64,000 nt of DNA from Epiperipatus broadwayi (GCA_028023455.1 JAQFVV010000031.1:1984001-2048000), one strand, 5' to 3'; counted from the stretch's first letter, positions 12,731 to 25,229 are shown. Program-made: numbers and translations. Notes: generated by a model not told the origin, from the sequence alone.

Positions 12731-14850
12731 CAGTCAGATTAAAGAGAAAATCACTCACTTTTTCAATGGTACACACTAAATATATTACTACTAATACAAA
12801 TCTTCATTTTAAGGTAAGGTTCATGGTTTTAGAATATGTCTATATATTTAGAATAAAACAGAGATTAAGATTTAATGATATTAAATAAGATAATGATGGC
12901 AGATATTCCACAGATTGAGATATTTATTTTCATCGTCATTATGCAGTGAAAAGTAATTGAAAATTAACTTGTAGCATTAAATGTAAGCACATGCATATAG
13001 ATCTATTTTTAATAACTCATATTGTATAATTTTTTTTTTAAAAAAAGAATAAAATCTCTTTTTTTCCTAGAGAAAAAACCCTTTCCAATAGTAACAGTAA
13101 AAAAGAAAACATTTACTCACCAGGGTTACCTTAAATCAGGTAATGAGAGTTTTGGAACATTTTTCAATTTTTGATTAACTTTCTCTAAAAATAAACTAGA
13201 TACCTATTTGCTATCCAATATTGGGTGTGAGTCAGTTTATTACTACCTAGCTTCCTAAAAAATGTTCTATGTCTGCTTGGAACCTAAAAAAAAAAAGCTA
13301 AGTTTTACTCAGACTGTAAACTCTAAGGCATAGGATCTTCACCATATTTTCAATGGTATGGATGGCTGAAGAGTTGGAGGTTGAAGTAGATTGAAGCCTG
13401 TCCATTAAACTATGAAGATTTACTATCTTAATATAAACTGAGCACTGATTATATATATATGTGAGAGATGATAATCTGGACCAACTGATGAATGCTGATT
13501 CAACACGAAATAAGTATATTGGTGATTTTTGATCTTTTCTACATGTGTGTGACAATGTGTATCAGTGACATGAGATAGTGTGGATAGTTGAAAGGTGCTT
13601 GAAAGTCTGAGTTCAAATCCTCTATATTCACAATCTCTTTTATAAATAAAATTGAGATGGAGTAAATTAAAATCTGCAATTAAAATTAAAATTTGTTTTA
13701 CTTGGCTAAATTTATTAATGCATTTTCTATATCATTAAAATACATTGCTGGTACTGTATTAAGTAAATGATTTGTAATAACCTGCATGCCTTAAAATAAA
13801 TACTTACATTTTTATAAGCAGTTTATTGTTGATTCTGGAATCAAGTTATATTTATGATTTAATGAAGTACTGTTTATATTGATTAATAGCATTCGTTTCA
13901 AAATGTTATGTAGTTTATTAAAAATAGCGATTTATCTCTAACCATGCGGATATTCTTTTTTTATTTTTTTAAAAACCAGATATTCTGAATACATAGATAC
14001 ACACTTTGTAGAAAAAAGGAAAAAACTTTTTCTCCCCTCACTTTTTAAAATGCTGTCTTGAAACTAAACATTAATCACAAAACTATTTAGGGTAGTGGTT
14101 TAATAAAATATGTTATATTTATAGTTGTTCATTATGCATGACTAATAACAAATTAAGTTCAATTATGGCATAATTTTAATATTTTTCCTTTTGACTTCCC
14201 TCAAGCTACTTTTCCACGCTAATTAAAAACAACTTCTTTACTTAACATCGTTATATTAAAATATTTCAATTTTAAATTCAACTTTTTAATAATTATTTAT
14301 AAACGAAATCAATTTTTCCTCAATAGCTAAGTTAGACAACGAAGCATAATTATGCAATATTTATTATGTATGCAAAGACATTCTCACATGCGTCTACATA
14401 TTTATAAATTGAAAGTCGGTGTAAAGCAGATTTACTGGATTTAGTTTTTTTAAAATATTAATACACACATTCATTTGCATTAAAGAAAGTATTTCGTTTA
14501 TAACATTCTCTTTGAATTTTTTTGGGGGGAGAATGTAGAGGAAAGGGTGTGTGTGTTAATATTTAGTGAAATAGTCGTTTTCCAGCATTTGTACAGTACA
14601 CTTTAAACCCACTTTAATTCTGAAAATCTTAAGATTTGCTAAATATTGAAAAACTGGAACATAGAACATAGAAAATTTGAAAAAGATGAGCTGGGATTAT
14701 GTGTACAACCTGCATTTTTACCATATGATGATGATTTTTTTTTTTTTAAAAAAAAAAGAATATTTAACAGAACACACACACACATATATGCATAAATATG
14801 TAAAATATATACTAGATTTGTTATATCTATAATAACTAATGCAAATGATT
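12731..14850. other. A+T-rich non-coding sequence
   Basis: No gene supported. At 13565-13625 there is a B-box-like gagttcaaatcctc with a weak A-box-like element upstream, possibly an old tRNA-derived SINE. Poly-T and CA repeats lie near 14737-14785. Confidence 0.5.
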
Positions 14851-15205
14851 TTTACGTGCTGAAATGTTTGATAACAGTGTTTGGTTTATTAGTCAAGACA
14901 GTAAATAATATATAATACGGGGAAGGAGGGATTATATTTCTTTTATTATAAATATTTGATTTAAAATACTTTTGCATGGACTTTAAAAATGAACTCTCTC
15001 ATGAAAGTTAGAACTAAGCCATATATAAATGAGACATTATGGGCTTTACCCTTGTTTGTAAACTTACTAGATCTACTATTACTTACATTTAATTAAATCT
15101 GGGACTCCTTTGTATTGGTTGAACTATATAGTAAATAAAGGAATGCTGAAATGTTTATTAACAACATTTGGTTTATTAGTTAAAATGAGAAATTATATAT
15201 ATATT
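14851..15205 (+). repeat. Diverged direct duplication, spacing about 287 bases
   Basis: The block gctgaaatgtttgataacag...tttggtttattagt at 14857-14896 recurs at 15143-15182 with few changes. Other sequence between them matches poorly. This is a local duplication or two copies of an unknown repeat. Confidence 0.45.
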
Positions 15206-15419
15206 TGCCATTTAAACAAAAACAACATTTCCTGGAAACTTTGTATAAGCAAAAGGCATACTTCAATAAATGTCAAGAATAGAGTGACCACCTATTTTTT
15301 TTTAAGTCTGAATATTTATAAGGATTTATTCGTGGCAAGAAAAAAAAGCATGAAATTTGTATATTAGTCTGATTTTAAATATGTTGTAAATAATTCTAAA
15401 ATTATAATTGAATACTTCC

Positions 15420-16520
15420 AACATCAGGAATGAATTCTTTTAAGCATCCAGAACTCAAGAAATAGATGGTCTATTTATTCTTTGCATTTATTGAGGTCTA
15501 AGTGTTATTTATATATAGTGTTCTGGAAGATTTTGCTTCCATTCAAATTTCATAAGCATTAAGCTAGCATATTTGATATTTACATTTACAAAAACTGTTT
15601 TTTCATTTACAATGTAAGATGGCTTAAAATAAGGTATTGCTTTCATCCTCTGTAAAATATGCATTTTAAAATTAAACGCACTTACGAAAGTGTCTCATAA
15701 AAGACATTTAAATTTCTAATATTTTAATCATAGACGTTAATTAGTCATTGTCTGATTCGGCTTAAAATGCAATCAACTGACCCAAACTAATTAAACAGAT
15801 AATGAAGGAATTTAATTAGCAAAACCCAATTTAATTAATTCCCACCTTAATTTATAAGCATTACTCCAGAAAACAAAAGAAGGTAAACCGATAAAAGGAG
15901 AGGGGGGGGGGCATTTTTGAAAGGAGCAGCAGAGAGAGTACAGAGCGTAATCAGTGAATTCTAGTAGAGCATCTGTTGCAAGGGAACAGTGTGGGAATTG
16001 CGAATTACTTCACGTTGAGAAAGGAGAGAATTAAGATGTAGAAACTATACGTTCAGGACTATAGTGCGACTATTCGTTTTTGTGCGTACATAGTGTACTT
16101 TTCTAATACAGCTCGGCGCGGGAATCAGAACTGGGTTAACTTGTATACCCCAATCTCTCGTCATGCCCTTAACTTGGAACAGTTAAGAACTTTGTATAAA
16201 CTATAAACTAGTTAGCATCAAACTATTTTGGGAATTAAACTCTAACTAGTTTGTGAATTAACGTTTGTGTGCTGTAATTAAATAATCAATACACAGCATC
16301 ACCTAAACATTTATTTACGTTCATGTCATATTTAAAATCAGGCGCTAATAAATAAATTTCATCCACTATTTTCAAAAATGTCAATGGATGAATACTTATA
16401 AACCTACTGAACTCAAAGAATAGATGGCCATTTATTGATATACGAGCATTGTTTAAACATAGCTTCTTAGAAGTTTTGGTTAATTTGGTTTAAATTTTAT
16501 ACACATTAAGCAATGTTTAT
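15420..16520 (+). repeat. Diverged direct repeats flanking a GC-richer patch
   Basis: The segment at 15430-15480 (gaatgaattctt, gaactcaagaaatagatgg, ctatttatt) recurs at 16385-16440 in the same order. Downstream pieces (tctggaag/ttctagaag, cattaagc) also recur. The spacing is about 950 bases. The flanked patch could be an LTR-like or promoter-like unit, or this may be a local duplication. Confidence 0.4.
15868..16330 (+). other. GC-richer patch resembling a promoter or LTR
   Basis: A TATA-like gataaaagg at 15891 is followed by a G run (15903-15911), a purine-rich stretch and CpG-containing sequence up to ctcggcgcgggaatc (about 16112-16126). This composition stands out from the flanks. It may be a Pol II promoter with an untranslated first exon, or a solo LTR. 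No reading frame is supported. Confidence 0.25.
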
Positions 16521-16529
16521 CTGAAATAC

Positions 16530-18180
16530 CAATTTAAGTATCAGGCTCATAATAGAATCAAGCCCTAATTTAAATGCAATCAGTAAAAATTGATTTATTT
16601 AAAGAATAGCTCTAAGCATAGGTATACCACCTACGCTTTTAAAACATTTATTGATGGGGGGGGGTTGCATGTCCGTTCTATAGTGCATATGTGACTGTTA
16701 GTTTCCTTTCACATATTTATTTATATATGGTTTTTCCATTTAACATTATCTACTAATAAACATGTTTAAAGGTCTGAAATTATTAATATTTTTTTTTATT
16801 CTAAATGTACATTCTAATCTTACATTAAAATTAAATATATCAAAACATTCTGCATTCATGCACTATGTATAATTTAATTCTTAAATGAAAACTGCAGTCA
16901 TTATCTTTAGATATTCAAACATACAGCTCAAACAAATAGTATTAATTTCATAAATAAATATTAAACTAATTTACAAATACAAATTTTAACTTCTCATCTC
17001 ATTTACATGTGAAAACAGTGATTTAATATGACTTTCTATAATTTATATATGCTTGTATTTTTACAGTTTAACTGTTTCATGTTTAATTTACTCAAATATT
17101 TATAAAATATGTCACTTTGATTTTTCTTGAATTGCTTACAATCAGCAAAATAAACAGTTATCAAAGCAAAAACAATTTGCTGCATGTTCTGCAAAACTGA
17201 CAGCCTATATTATCAATCTCCACTTTTCTAAACAACATTTTCTTTCTTAAAGAACATCTAAATTCACTTAGACAGACTGTTTATACTCAAATACATATGT
17301 ATAGTATTATACATAGTGTTTTTGCAATTATTACTCGTTCCACTATTAATTAATGATTGATATTTGGTGACACACTTATGCTATTTTAATGTGTATAAAA
17401 AGGCATATAGCAAGTGCTGCCATATCTGTGAGCAACACTATACAATACTAATACATGTTAATCAACCTAATAACTTTCTCAGCAATGACAAAAACCAAGC
17501 TGCCATTCATTAATTAATAGTCATTCAGATCCTCTCTAAACACACAATTCTTTTAACTGATTGTAAAGCAATGAATTGTGTTTTATAATAAGTTATAAAA
17601 TTATTATACACAAAAAGATTTGTTGTTGTAATAGACTTTATTGATGAAGTTGAAAGATAGAAACTTTTAGATTCAAATTGAAACTGAGCTGTTATTTGTT
17701 TAGCTACAAAGTTTGGTGTGACGCTTGCTGTTATGATTACTAAGTTTATTTATGGTCACTACTTACTGTATTCTCTTATTATGTATATCGTAAACAAAAA
17801 ACTAAAATATATTTAATAGAAATGAATTGACTAAAATAATCATAATAAATATGTCAAAGTAAATTTTAAGAAAATATTTTATTTTATATCTTTTTCTTAT
17901 CATTCATTTTGAATTTAAAATCAGTGTTTTTTAAAAGAACCGGCTATTAAGCCGGTTATATAGTACTGTATATATATATTATTTAAAGGAATATTAATAC
18001 GGCTAAAGTTTTTCTTTTTGCTTATAGTCATCATCATTAATTAACTATTAACAGGCAGATTATGCACACTATACCTTTCTGTTCTTTGTTCTATTTTTTA
18101 AAAAATAATTACTTCCTGTCTTAAGATTATCAATCAATTCTCGCTTATGCATTTTTCTAATCCTCAACAGAGACTTACAA
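16530..18180. other. A+T-rich non-coding sequence
   Basis: No gene supported. It contains the short perfect hairpin at 17938-17957. Confidence 0.55.
17938..17957. repeat. Perfect 8-bp-stem hairpin
   Basis: AACCGGCT and AGCCGGTT are separated by ATTA. The GC-rich stem is unusual in this DNA. No adjacent gene explains it. Confidence 0.6.
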
Positions 18181-18184
18181 CATC

Positions 18185-19150
18185 TTATATACTTTATATA
18201 TGTCTAAAACCTCAGTACATACGCCTTGAGTGCTTAATTTTTAGCAAGAGAGACCTCTCCAAATCATAATGCAAGATTCGACTTTATTAAGATAAGAGGG
18301 ACTCTCTTTATCTCTCAATCTATTTTCTTAATTATATAGGTAAATCTAAAGCATTTTGATTTGGGAGCATGAAGCTAATAAATTCTTCACTGAGTAAGTC
18401 CACTATTTCTGTTAAACATTAACATTCGCGAAATCTTTCAATTTACAATGAGTCAATATTCAGATATTAAATTTAAAAATATTTTGAATCAATTTAAAGT
18501 TGTAAATATTAATTCTTATTAAGCATGATGTCAGCACGTAATACTTTATATAAGGCTAAAACCTCAGTACATGTGCCTTGAATCCCTAATGCTGTCATGT
18601 GATATTCAAGTTAAACTTTTTTTTGTTAGAGGGTATATTTTTCAAGGAAAAATTCCACCATAAATAAATCATAATTTTTTTTACAAAGCGTTTTATCCAA
18701 ACAAAGTAATTTGTTAAAGCAACTGATTAAAAAAACACTATTAAATAAATGACAGCCTTTTTTTAAGTCGGATACATTTCTGGATTCTAAAAAAATATCG
18801 TATTGAAATAAAACTTTTTGAAGGAGAAAATGCTCAGAAAAAATCAGTACATGTGCTTTTAACTATAGTGCAGGACTAAATATGTATTGTATTTAAATCA
18901 TGAAGAAAATGTGATTACAGCACATAAATTAATGTTTGAAATGTGAAATTTAATGAGGGGAAAAAATAGATACTATAGTACCATATTTACATTTAATTTT
19001 GGTTAACATATAATTGAAGTTGTGTAGTTTGATATTGCATAGTTCACTGCTCCACAGTAATACCATGCATGATTAAAATTTTCTAAAGCACCAATTAAAA
19101 ATAAGTATTACAAAAATGACAACTTTTTCATAGGTCGGGTACATATGCAT
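18185..19150 (+). repeat. Degenerate tandem or clustered repeat units
   Basis: The core CTCAGTACATACGCC at about 18211 recurs at about 18563 and, more diverged, at about 18842. A second core (gacagccttttttt...gtcggatacat near 18750) recurs near 19120 as gacaactttttca...gtcgggtacat. Units are about 280-370 bases and poorly conserved. The origin is unknown. Confidence 0.4.
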
Positions 19151-19294
19151 ACCCAATTCAATCTTTTCTTTATTTCATAATTTTCTTAATAAATAAATTC
19201 TTTTCACTTTTATTTTTAATAACCTTATTTTTCCAGTTGTCATTTCAATTTATTTCAAACTTATATCTCAAGGGCTACTAATATCTTCTTTTTC

Positions 19295-19590
19295 TTTCTT
19301 TTTTTTTTTTTTTTTGTGATGTGATCCACTGTGGCTTCTCCTTATACGGAATCAGGAATCTCTCAGCAACTATGTCCAGAGAAACCTGTTAACCACTTTA
19401 CCTTCTCTTTCCATTCTCCACTCTAAGTTTTCCCATAATCTGCTCCATCACATTTCCACAATATAATCTTTTTCAACTCCATAGCCTTCACCTTCATATC
19501 AATATCCCCCTTATCTTTTCCCAACCCCAGCATAAAAACCAATAACCTACATTCTGTACAATTACTTTGTTCATATTTATTTTTCCAACA
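19295..19590 (-). mobile_element. 3' end of the same LINE family as at 951-2250
   Basis: A poly-T run (the poly-A tail on the minus strand) abuts sequence matching 951-1230 nearly base for base in places, including gcttctccttat, caggaatctctcag, ccacaatataatcttt and cagcataaaaacca. It is a 5'-truncated insertion of about 270 bases. With the first copy it defines the family's 3' end and shows that it uses a poly-A tail. Confidence 0.75.
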
Positions 19591-20317
19591 TGGCATTTAT
19601 TGATTAAAACAGTACAATTTTTTGTATTAGGATCAATAATCCAATTTATTTACTCAAGCTATCTACTCTAATCTAGCCTAATTATTAAATTCTATATTAT
19701 ATTGACAAACCCCCAGACTACTTTCTAACTATTAACAGAGAAAAGTAATCACACAGCCAGAAGCCCATCTTTATTTTTTTATGTTATCCAAGTTCTAAGA
19801 TTCAAATCTAAGACTCTAACTTGTATATTTATATACATGTAATACTAGCCTACTGATTATTCATGCTTATACAATAAATAAATATGGAATAGAGTAATCT
19901 ACTAATGTGTAGGGTTAGCTGAAAGAGCTACAGGATGCTTTGATAGAACATTCTAATAGAAAATAAATACCATTAATATATAATGGAAATCGGTAAGATA
20001 CATAGTTGAAAGGCTAATGTCAGACCTAATAAAAAAATTGGTTAGAATTCAAAATCTTAGATTGCTGAATCTCAAAATCATTAGTTTAAAAAATTAATTA
20101 AAGATGCCTTCTGGGTGATTGTGAGTGTATGCAATTAACAATATAATCTAGAATGTTTTAATTGCTTAAACTTACAATAGATGACTCTGGAGTAAAGTAA
20201 TAGAGTAGATCATTGATGTTGTTGACAATAAATGGAAAGTTGTAATGCTTTTTTTAGCATCAACCTTTTTACATTTATCTATGTGAGTTACGGTTTATCC
20301 GTCTTATACATATTATT
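19591..20317. other. A+T-rich sequence downstream of the Gypsy polyprotein
   Basis: A 3' LTR would be expected here, but I see no match to the sequence beyond the other end of the element (26129-26830). Either the LTR is lost or the copy is truncated. Confidence 0.45.
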
Positions 20318-20706
20318 TTAGGTACAAAGGTCTTCTTTTACAATGTATTGGTCTAGGTGATTTCCTCTTTTTAATCTGTATTTTATCCTCTTCAACCGCA
20401 TCTTCTTCGATATCGGTCAGCATCATTTGTTTATCTGAATTCTTTTCATTTGCATGTTGGAACTGCTGGAACATATCTAGTTGTATGTCATCTTCACTTT
20501 TATGAATATGATTTTTGTGACACTTATATATGTTTCCGTTTTCACTTTAATATCATAAATTTGCTTTGATCGCACCCGTTCAATTTTTCCATTAACCCAT
20601 TGTTTACGTAGTATATCTCTGAATATTACCACGTCTCCAATGTTAAACTTTTTCACTGGGTCTTGGTTATATTTATTTTAACAGTCAATGCAAGGAGCCT
20701 TTAACG
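20318..20706 (-). pseudogene. Gypsy integrase C-terminal domain and polyprotein end
   Basis: Minus-strand frame: DPVKKFNIGDVVIFRD, then VNGKIERVRSKQIYDIKV, the small barrel typical of integrase C-termini (about 20510-20670). After a frame change it continues as IEEDAVEEDKIQIKKRKSP and ends RRPLYLK with a stop at 20318-20320. The acidic-then-basic tail is usual for this group. It lies 1.88 kb from the rest of its gene because of R1 copy A. Confidence 0.75.
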
Positions 20707-22589
20707 TATCTGCTGTACGAGGGCGCCATCTAGGTATTTGAACTTAGAAAAATTTATATAGTAGGCAGATACGTAAGTTAAGATTCAAAAAAAAAATTTA
20801 TATATATTATTCTGACCGTTTGCCCAATGTCACTAGCTCATAGAGTAGCAGAGATTTTAAACATTGTAATAAGTTTTAATAGATTTAGATTCTCAAAATA
20901 TATTAATATTTAAAACAATAAAATAAAAGAAGCCACTGCCAGTAATTAACACACAAATAGATTTTTATTAACGCACATTTAAAATTGAGGAATAAATTTA
21001 TTTTTAGATTTTAACATTAATAATTTTTTAAAATTTAAATTCAAATTACTATTTAAATAGACCGCACAGATGGATATTTAAATTATATTTTACTTTAGCA
21101 TGTCGAGCATAGATAGTCTTCATAGATTTTTTTCACTTAAAAACTTATCAAAACATTCATTCAATCTCAGACTAAAAGTTCGTAGCCAACCCAATGCCTG
21201 CTTCCAGATATATAGTCGCAATCAATGCAATATGAAGATGCTAGCATAAAACCATGCCGACAGGAATGTGCATCTGACAGTGTGATATTATTTGAAGGAA
21301 ATGATTCATGTCTAGAACAGGAGTGTGCATCTGTCTGACTAAGGAATCATGTATATAATTTTTTTTAAGAGTGCTACATATGGGGGAGAGCGGTCTTTCT
21401 GCCATCTTATAAATCCCTGTCCATAGAGCTAGAAGGGGTCAATGGCACAGGAAATACATCTGCAACCATTTCAACGATATGACTGCCTCTTTGGGGTCAT
21501 GCATTCAGTTGGGCACGTTGCCCTGTATGCTAAACACGCTTCACATTACATTAATATAAACACCCATATATCCCTCCACAAGCATTGCCCTAACTATGAA
21601 ACAAATAGCCTGAAATTAAAATCCCTTAAATTAAACACAAACGAATTTAAACATAGTTATTAATCTTTATCCATGCAGCTATCTACACCCAACATTAAAT
21701 TTAATACATTTTAGTTAAAACATAATACCCATACAAAAAAATGAAATGGAAATGATTGCTTAAACATCTGCATAAAAAAAATTATTAACAATTGAATTTG
21801 TATTTTTAAGTCAGATAAGAGTTCTTATTTTCAGCTATTAATTAATTAATTGCAATTTTAGGAAAGTTCTTATTAGATAGACACAAGAGTTCATACTTTA
21901 CGGATTTAGCAGATTTAGAAGTCCATCTTCATGATCACTTTCATAGATTTTGTCCTTCTTTGAAATGAAACTGCGACTTGCCATGCATTTGGTCAGAAAC
22001 TGTCATCAATAGGCCTCAGCTGGTTGTCCGGAAAATTAAATTTATTGCAGACTTCCACATCGCATCGTGAAAATCTGCAACATAGCTAGTTATAACAACA
22101 TATTCATAGTCAGCTCTCAGATACAATTATAATAATTCTTTGGCTTTTATATTTTTCTTAGCCTCTTATCATCAAATCTTGGGATTCAACCAGCAAGACA
22201 TCACTAATCCTTTCATGTTTCAGTTACGGTCCATGCTGTCATTTTTGTGCTTGCATTGGTCATTTAATTTCTTTGTATTCTCTTACCATTTAATTTATTT
22301 TAAGTGCCTCAAGGGTTAGTTTGCTTTAGAACAATCATTTAATAAAAAAACAATCATTTCCATTTTCTAAGATTATAGAAATCAACATTATTTCTATTTT
22401 TAAAATATCAATCTTTATATTTTTACTATTTTTTTACAACAAAAAATACTTTTCCTCAAAATAGTTTAAGTTTTCCATCTGCGCGACAATATATATATTA
22501 AACAACTTTTACTTTTCAGTTTTTAAGTTTTTTCTTTTTAATAAATCAATTTTTATTTACGATCTTTTTATTTTCATTTTAAAATAATG
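20707..22589 (+). mobile_element. Repeat family R1, copy A, inserted in the Gypsy integrase
   Basis: The 1883-base insertion is flanked by TAACG on both sides (20702-20706 and 22590-22594). It begins TATCTGCTGTACGAGGGCGCC and ends AAAATAATG. It is similar along its length to 46048-47979 (inverted relative to this copy) and to most of 33960-35900. The 5-bp duplication suits a solo LTR or another integrase-type element, but the ends are not TG...CA. It carries no recognised domain, only a short frame at 21442-21663 that is shared with copy B. I do not recognise the family. Confidence 0.75.
21442..21663 (+). other. Short reading frame in R1 copy A, shared with copy B
   Basis: 73 codons. The part ALYAKHASHYININTHISL and the following NYETNSLKLK are matched in R1 copy B (35209-35442, minus strand in the window, same sense within the element) with conservative changes. 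No domain is recognised. Conservation may reflect only shared DNA ancestry. In copy C the frame is not intact. Confidence 0.35.
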
Positions 22590-23355
22590 TAACGGAATTA
22601 TATGCAGGTCGCAAAAAATCTAAATTAGTTTGTATTTTCCGACCGAATAACATTTCAGCTGGCGATTTTCCAGTCATTGTTGATGGAGTTATATGTTGAT
22701 ACATCATGAATTCCTGTAAGATGTTTTTCATATCCATATTTTTGTTTTTTCTTAAATATTTCTTCACTTGCCCTACCGAGTTTTCTGCCAAACCATTTGA
22801 TTCAGGGTGATAAGGGGGTGTAAATACATGTTTGATGTCCCATTTTCCAAATTGTATTTTTAATTCTTCACTCACAAATCCTGTTCCATTGTCAGAGATG
22901 ATTACATGTGGAAACCCATGTATATAAAATATGTCTGTTAAACATTTTATTGTTTCGTTTGCACTAGTATTTTTAACCTCATGACATTCTATCCATTTAG
23001 AGAAAGCATCGATTAAAATTAAATAATTTCTTCTTTCTATTGGACCCGCATGGTCTATATGAAGTCTTTGCCACAGATATATTGGTTTAGGCCAAGAAGA
23101 ATATTGTTTATTCGGCAGAGCTATTTCAGACTTACATTTATCACATTTCTTAATATACTTTTCAATATCATTACTTATCTGCAGCCACCAAACATAACTC
23201 CGAGCTAGAGCTTTAGCTCGCACAATGCCTGGGTGCTCCTGATGCAAAAGTTCTAGAACTTTCATTCTCCCTATAGGAGGTATAACTACCCTGTCTCCCA
23301 TAATAATACACCCTTTACAGACCGACAATTGGTCACTATTGACCCAAAACCGCAT
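22590..23355 (-). pseudogene. Gypsy integrase, N-terminal and catalytic part
   Basis: The HHCC zinc finger (HQEHPG, then CDKC) is followed by the DDE core: LHIDHAGP (first D), IISDNGTGF (second D) and HPESNGLAENSV (E). Spacing fits retroviral-type integrases. The frame runs out into R1 copy A. The last genuine integrase residues are at about LRPAYNS (22595-22615), after which the codons belong to R1. The C-terminal domain resumes on the far side of R1 at about 20680. Confidence 0.88.
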
Positions 23356-23596
23356 TGTTACATTTTCAGGTTTTTTTATTAGGCCAACCTTTGCTTATCC
23401 ATTTCCTAAGTAACACATACCTGCCATTTTCATTTGTCCATGTCTGAACTACTTTACTATTTATGACTTGTGATTTCATATTGTCAATGTGATTAACTTC
23501 CACATCAGTTTTATAGTTGTCATTATTTATGGGCACTCTAGATAGAGCGTCCGCATGAGAAATTATCTTTCCTTTTTGATATTTTAGATTGAAATT

Positions 23597-24229
23597 TTAA
23601 GCAGTAAGTGTATTAGCCCATCTGAGCATGCATGGACTTAAATGCTCTGGCATCGGATGATCCTTTCCTATAATCCCTAACAAAGGTTTGTGATCTGTTA
23701 CTAATTCAAATTTTTGTCCATAAATAAACTGGTGAAATTTTTTCATAGCAAGCATAACTGCCAAAGCTTCTTTGTCCAGCTGACTATAATTTTTTTCAGC
23801 TTTAGACAAAGTCCGAGAAGCATAAGCTACAGGATGTTCATGCCCGTCTATTTGATGCACTAAAACTGCTCCGATTCCGCATTGTGATGCATCCATAGTA
23901 ATAGTGATGTTTTTGTCATTATCAAAATGCACTAATAAGCTACTAAAGGTTAACAATTCTTTAACTGCTTTAAACACTTTTTCATGTTTGGTATTCCAAA
24001 TCCATTTCTGATCTTTGCATAGCAGTTCGTATAGAGGAGTTGCAACCATCGCTTTGTTCTTTAGAAAAGGTTCAAAAAAATTAATCAAACCTAGAAAAGC
24101 TTGAAGTTGCTTGACATTTATTGGGCTTGGAACATCTTTGACTGCCCTAATTTTATCAGTTAATGGACTTTTTCCTTTTTCCGAAATAAGATGGCCTAAA
24201 AACTTTAATTCTTCTGTTTTCCAACACAT
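23597..24229 (-). pseudogene. Gypsy RT connection and RNase H domain
   Basis: 210 residues. ELKFLGHLISEKG at the start is the RT thumb, followed by LQAFLGLINFFEPFL and the RNase H domain. TMDASQCGIGAVL carries the first catalytic aspartate, LDKEALAVMLAMKKFHQFI the glutamate, and LVTDHKPLL a further aspartate. The domain degrades the RNA strand of the RNA-DNA hybrid. The C-terminus ends near 23597 before a short broken linker to the integrase. Confidence 0.85.
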
Positions 24230-24897
24230 TTTTTAACATTTAATTTTACTCCTGCATTATTTAGTTTTTCGCATACTTTCTGAATTTTACTTCTTAATTT
24301 CTCCGGTGATGTCGCAGCAATCAAAATGTCGTCATAATATGGCATCACTCCTTCCAAGCCTTGTAATATTGAATTTATTTTTGCTTGAAATATGTTTGGA
24401 GCTGATGTAATTCCAAAAGAGAGATGATTACATTTGAATAATCCAAAGGGGGTCGTAATTGTTAATAACTGAGCTGTATCATCCGTAACTTTTAGTTGGT
24501 GATATGCCAAATTTAAATCCAATTTCGCAAAAATTCTTGCTTTAGCTAGATTACTGAGAATCTCACGTACATTCACCACTGGGTAAGATCCTTTATTAAG
24601 ATACTTATTTACTGTTGTTCTATAATCTCCACACAGCCTAATTTTTCCGTCTGGTTTTGTTAATACAACAATCGGCGTGGCCTAATCCACTTCCTCGACT
24701 GGGGATAATATGTCTTTTTTAACTAATGCTTCTATTTTTTCCTCTACTAACTGCCTTTGTGCAAAAGGTATTTTTCTCGGTTTACAAATAACCGGTTTAG
24801 CATTTTCATTTAAGTGCAAGTCAATGGGCTTTGATTTTATCAAACCTAAATCTTCCGTAAATAAATTCGGATATAACTCTATCATTTCTTTTTCCAC
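24205..24897 (-). pseudogene. Gypsy reverse transcriptase (two broken frames)
   Basis: The N-terminal piece (24682-24897) contains KPRKIPFAQRQLVEEKI and ends in TAG at 24679-24681, where a tryptophan codon is usual before ATPIV. The second piece (24205-24579) has FAKLDLNLAYHQL with the first catalytic aspartate, TPFGLFKCNHLSFG, and the YYDDILIA box with the second and third aspartates. The frame then shifts near 24229, and the RT thumb/connection continues in the next frame. All catalytic residues visible by eye are retained, so inactivation came from frame lesions. Confidence 0.88.
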
Positions 24898-24973
24898 CGA
24901 GACCTTTTTAACTATATTAAATTTAATGCCTAAGTCTTTAAACCAGTTTCTTCCTATTAGCAGACTAATATCT

Positions 24974-25222
24974 TTATCTACTATATATATATATAGGTAA
25001 TTTGTAGTTTTTATTTTTAAAACTAACTATTACTTCGGATTTCCCAATTAACTTGATCGGGTTCCCGTTGACATCTCTAATGTTAATGTTAGCTTTCTGT
25101 ATTTTAATCTGAGGGCTCTCTGTGGATATTTCCTTCCACTTTTTCATAGATATTAACGAAATTCCTGAGCCACTATCTATTTCCATTTCTAATCTTTTAT
25201 TACTTAACTTAATCTCTAGCAT
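24974..25222 (-). pseudogene. Gypsy aspartic protease
   Basis: An 82-residue frame contains MEIDSGSGISLISMKKW, a retropepsin-type active site in which DSG replaces the usual DTG. The flap region and the C-terminal part (KLIGKSEVIVSFKNK) are present. The frame ends in a TA-repeat stretch at about 24983-24998 that appears to have caused the break with the RT. The enzyme would cut the polyprotein into its domains. Confidence 0.7.
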
Positions 25223-25229
25223 GAATTGA

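Noticed and set aside
20707-22589. R1 copy A as the 3' LTR of the Gypsy element
   Set aside because: It lies inside the integrase gene, the C-terminal domain continues beyond it, and it has its own target duplication; no matching copy flanks the 5' side.
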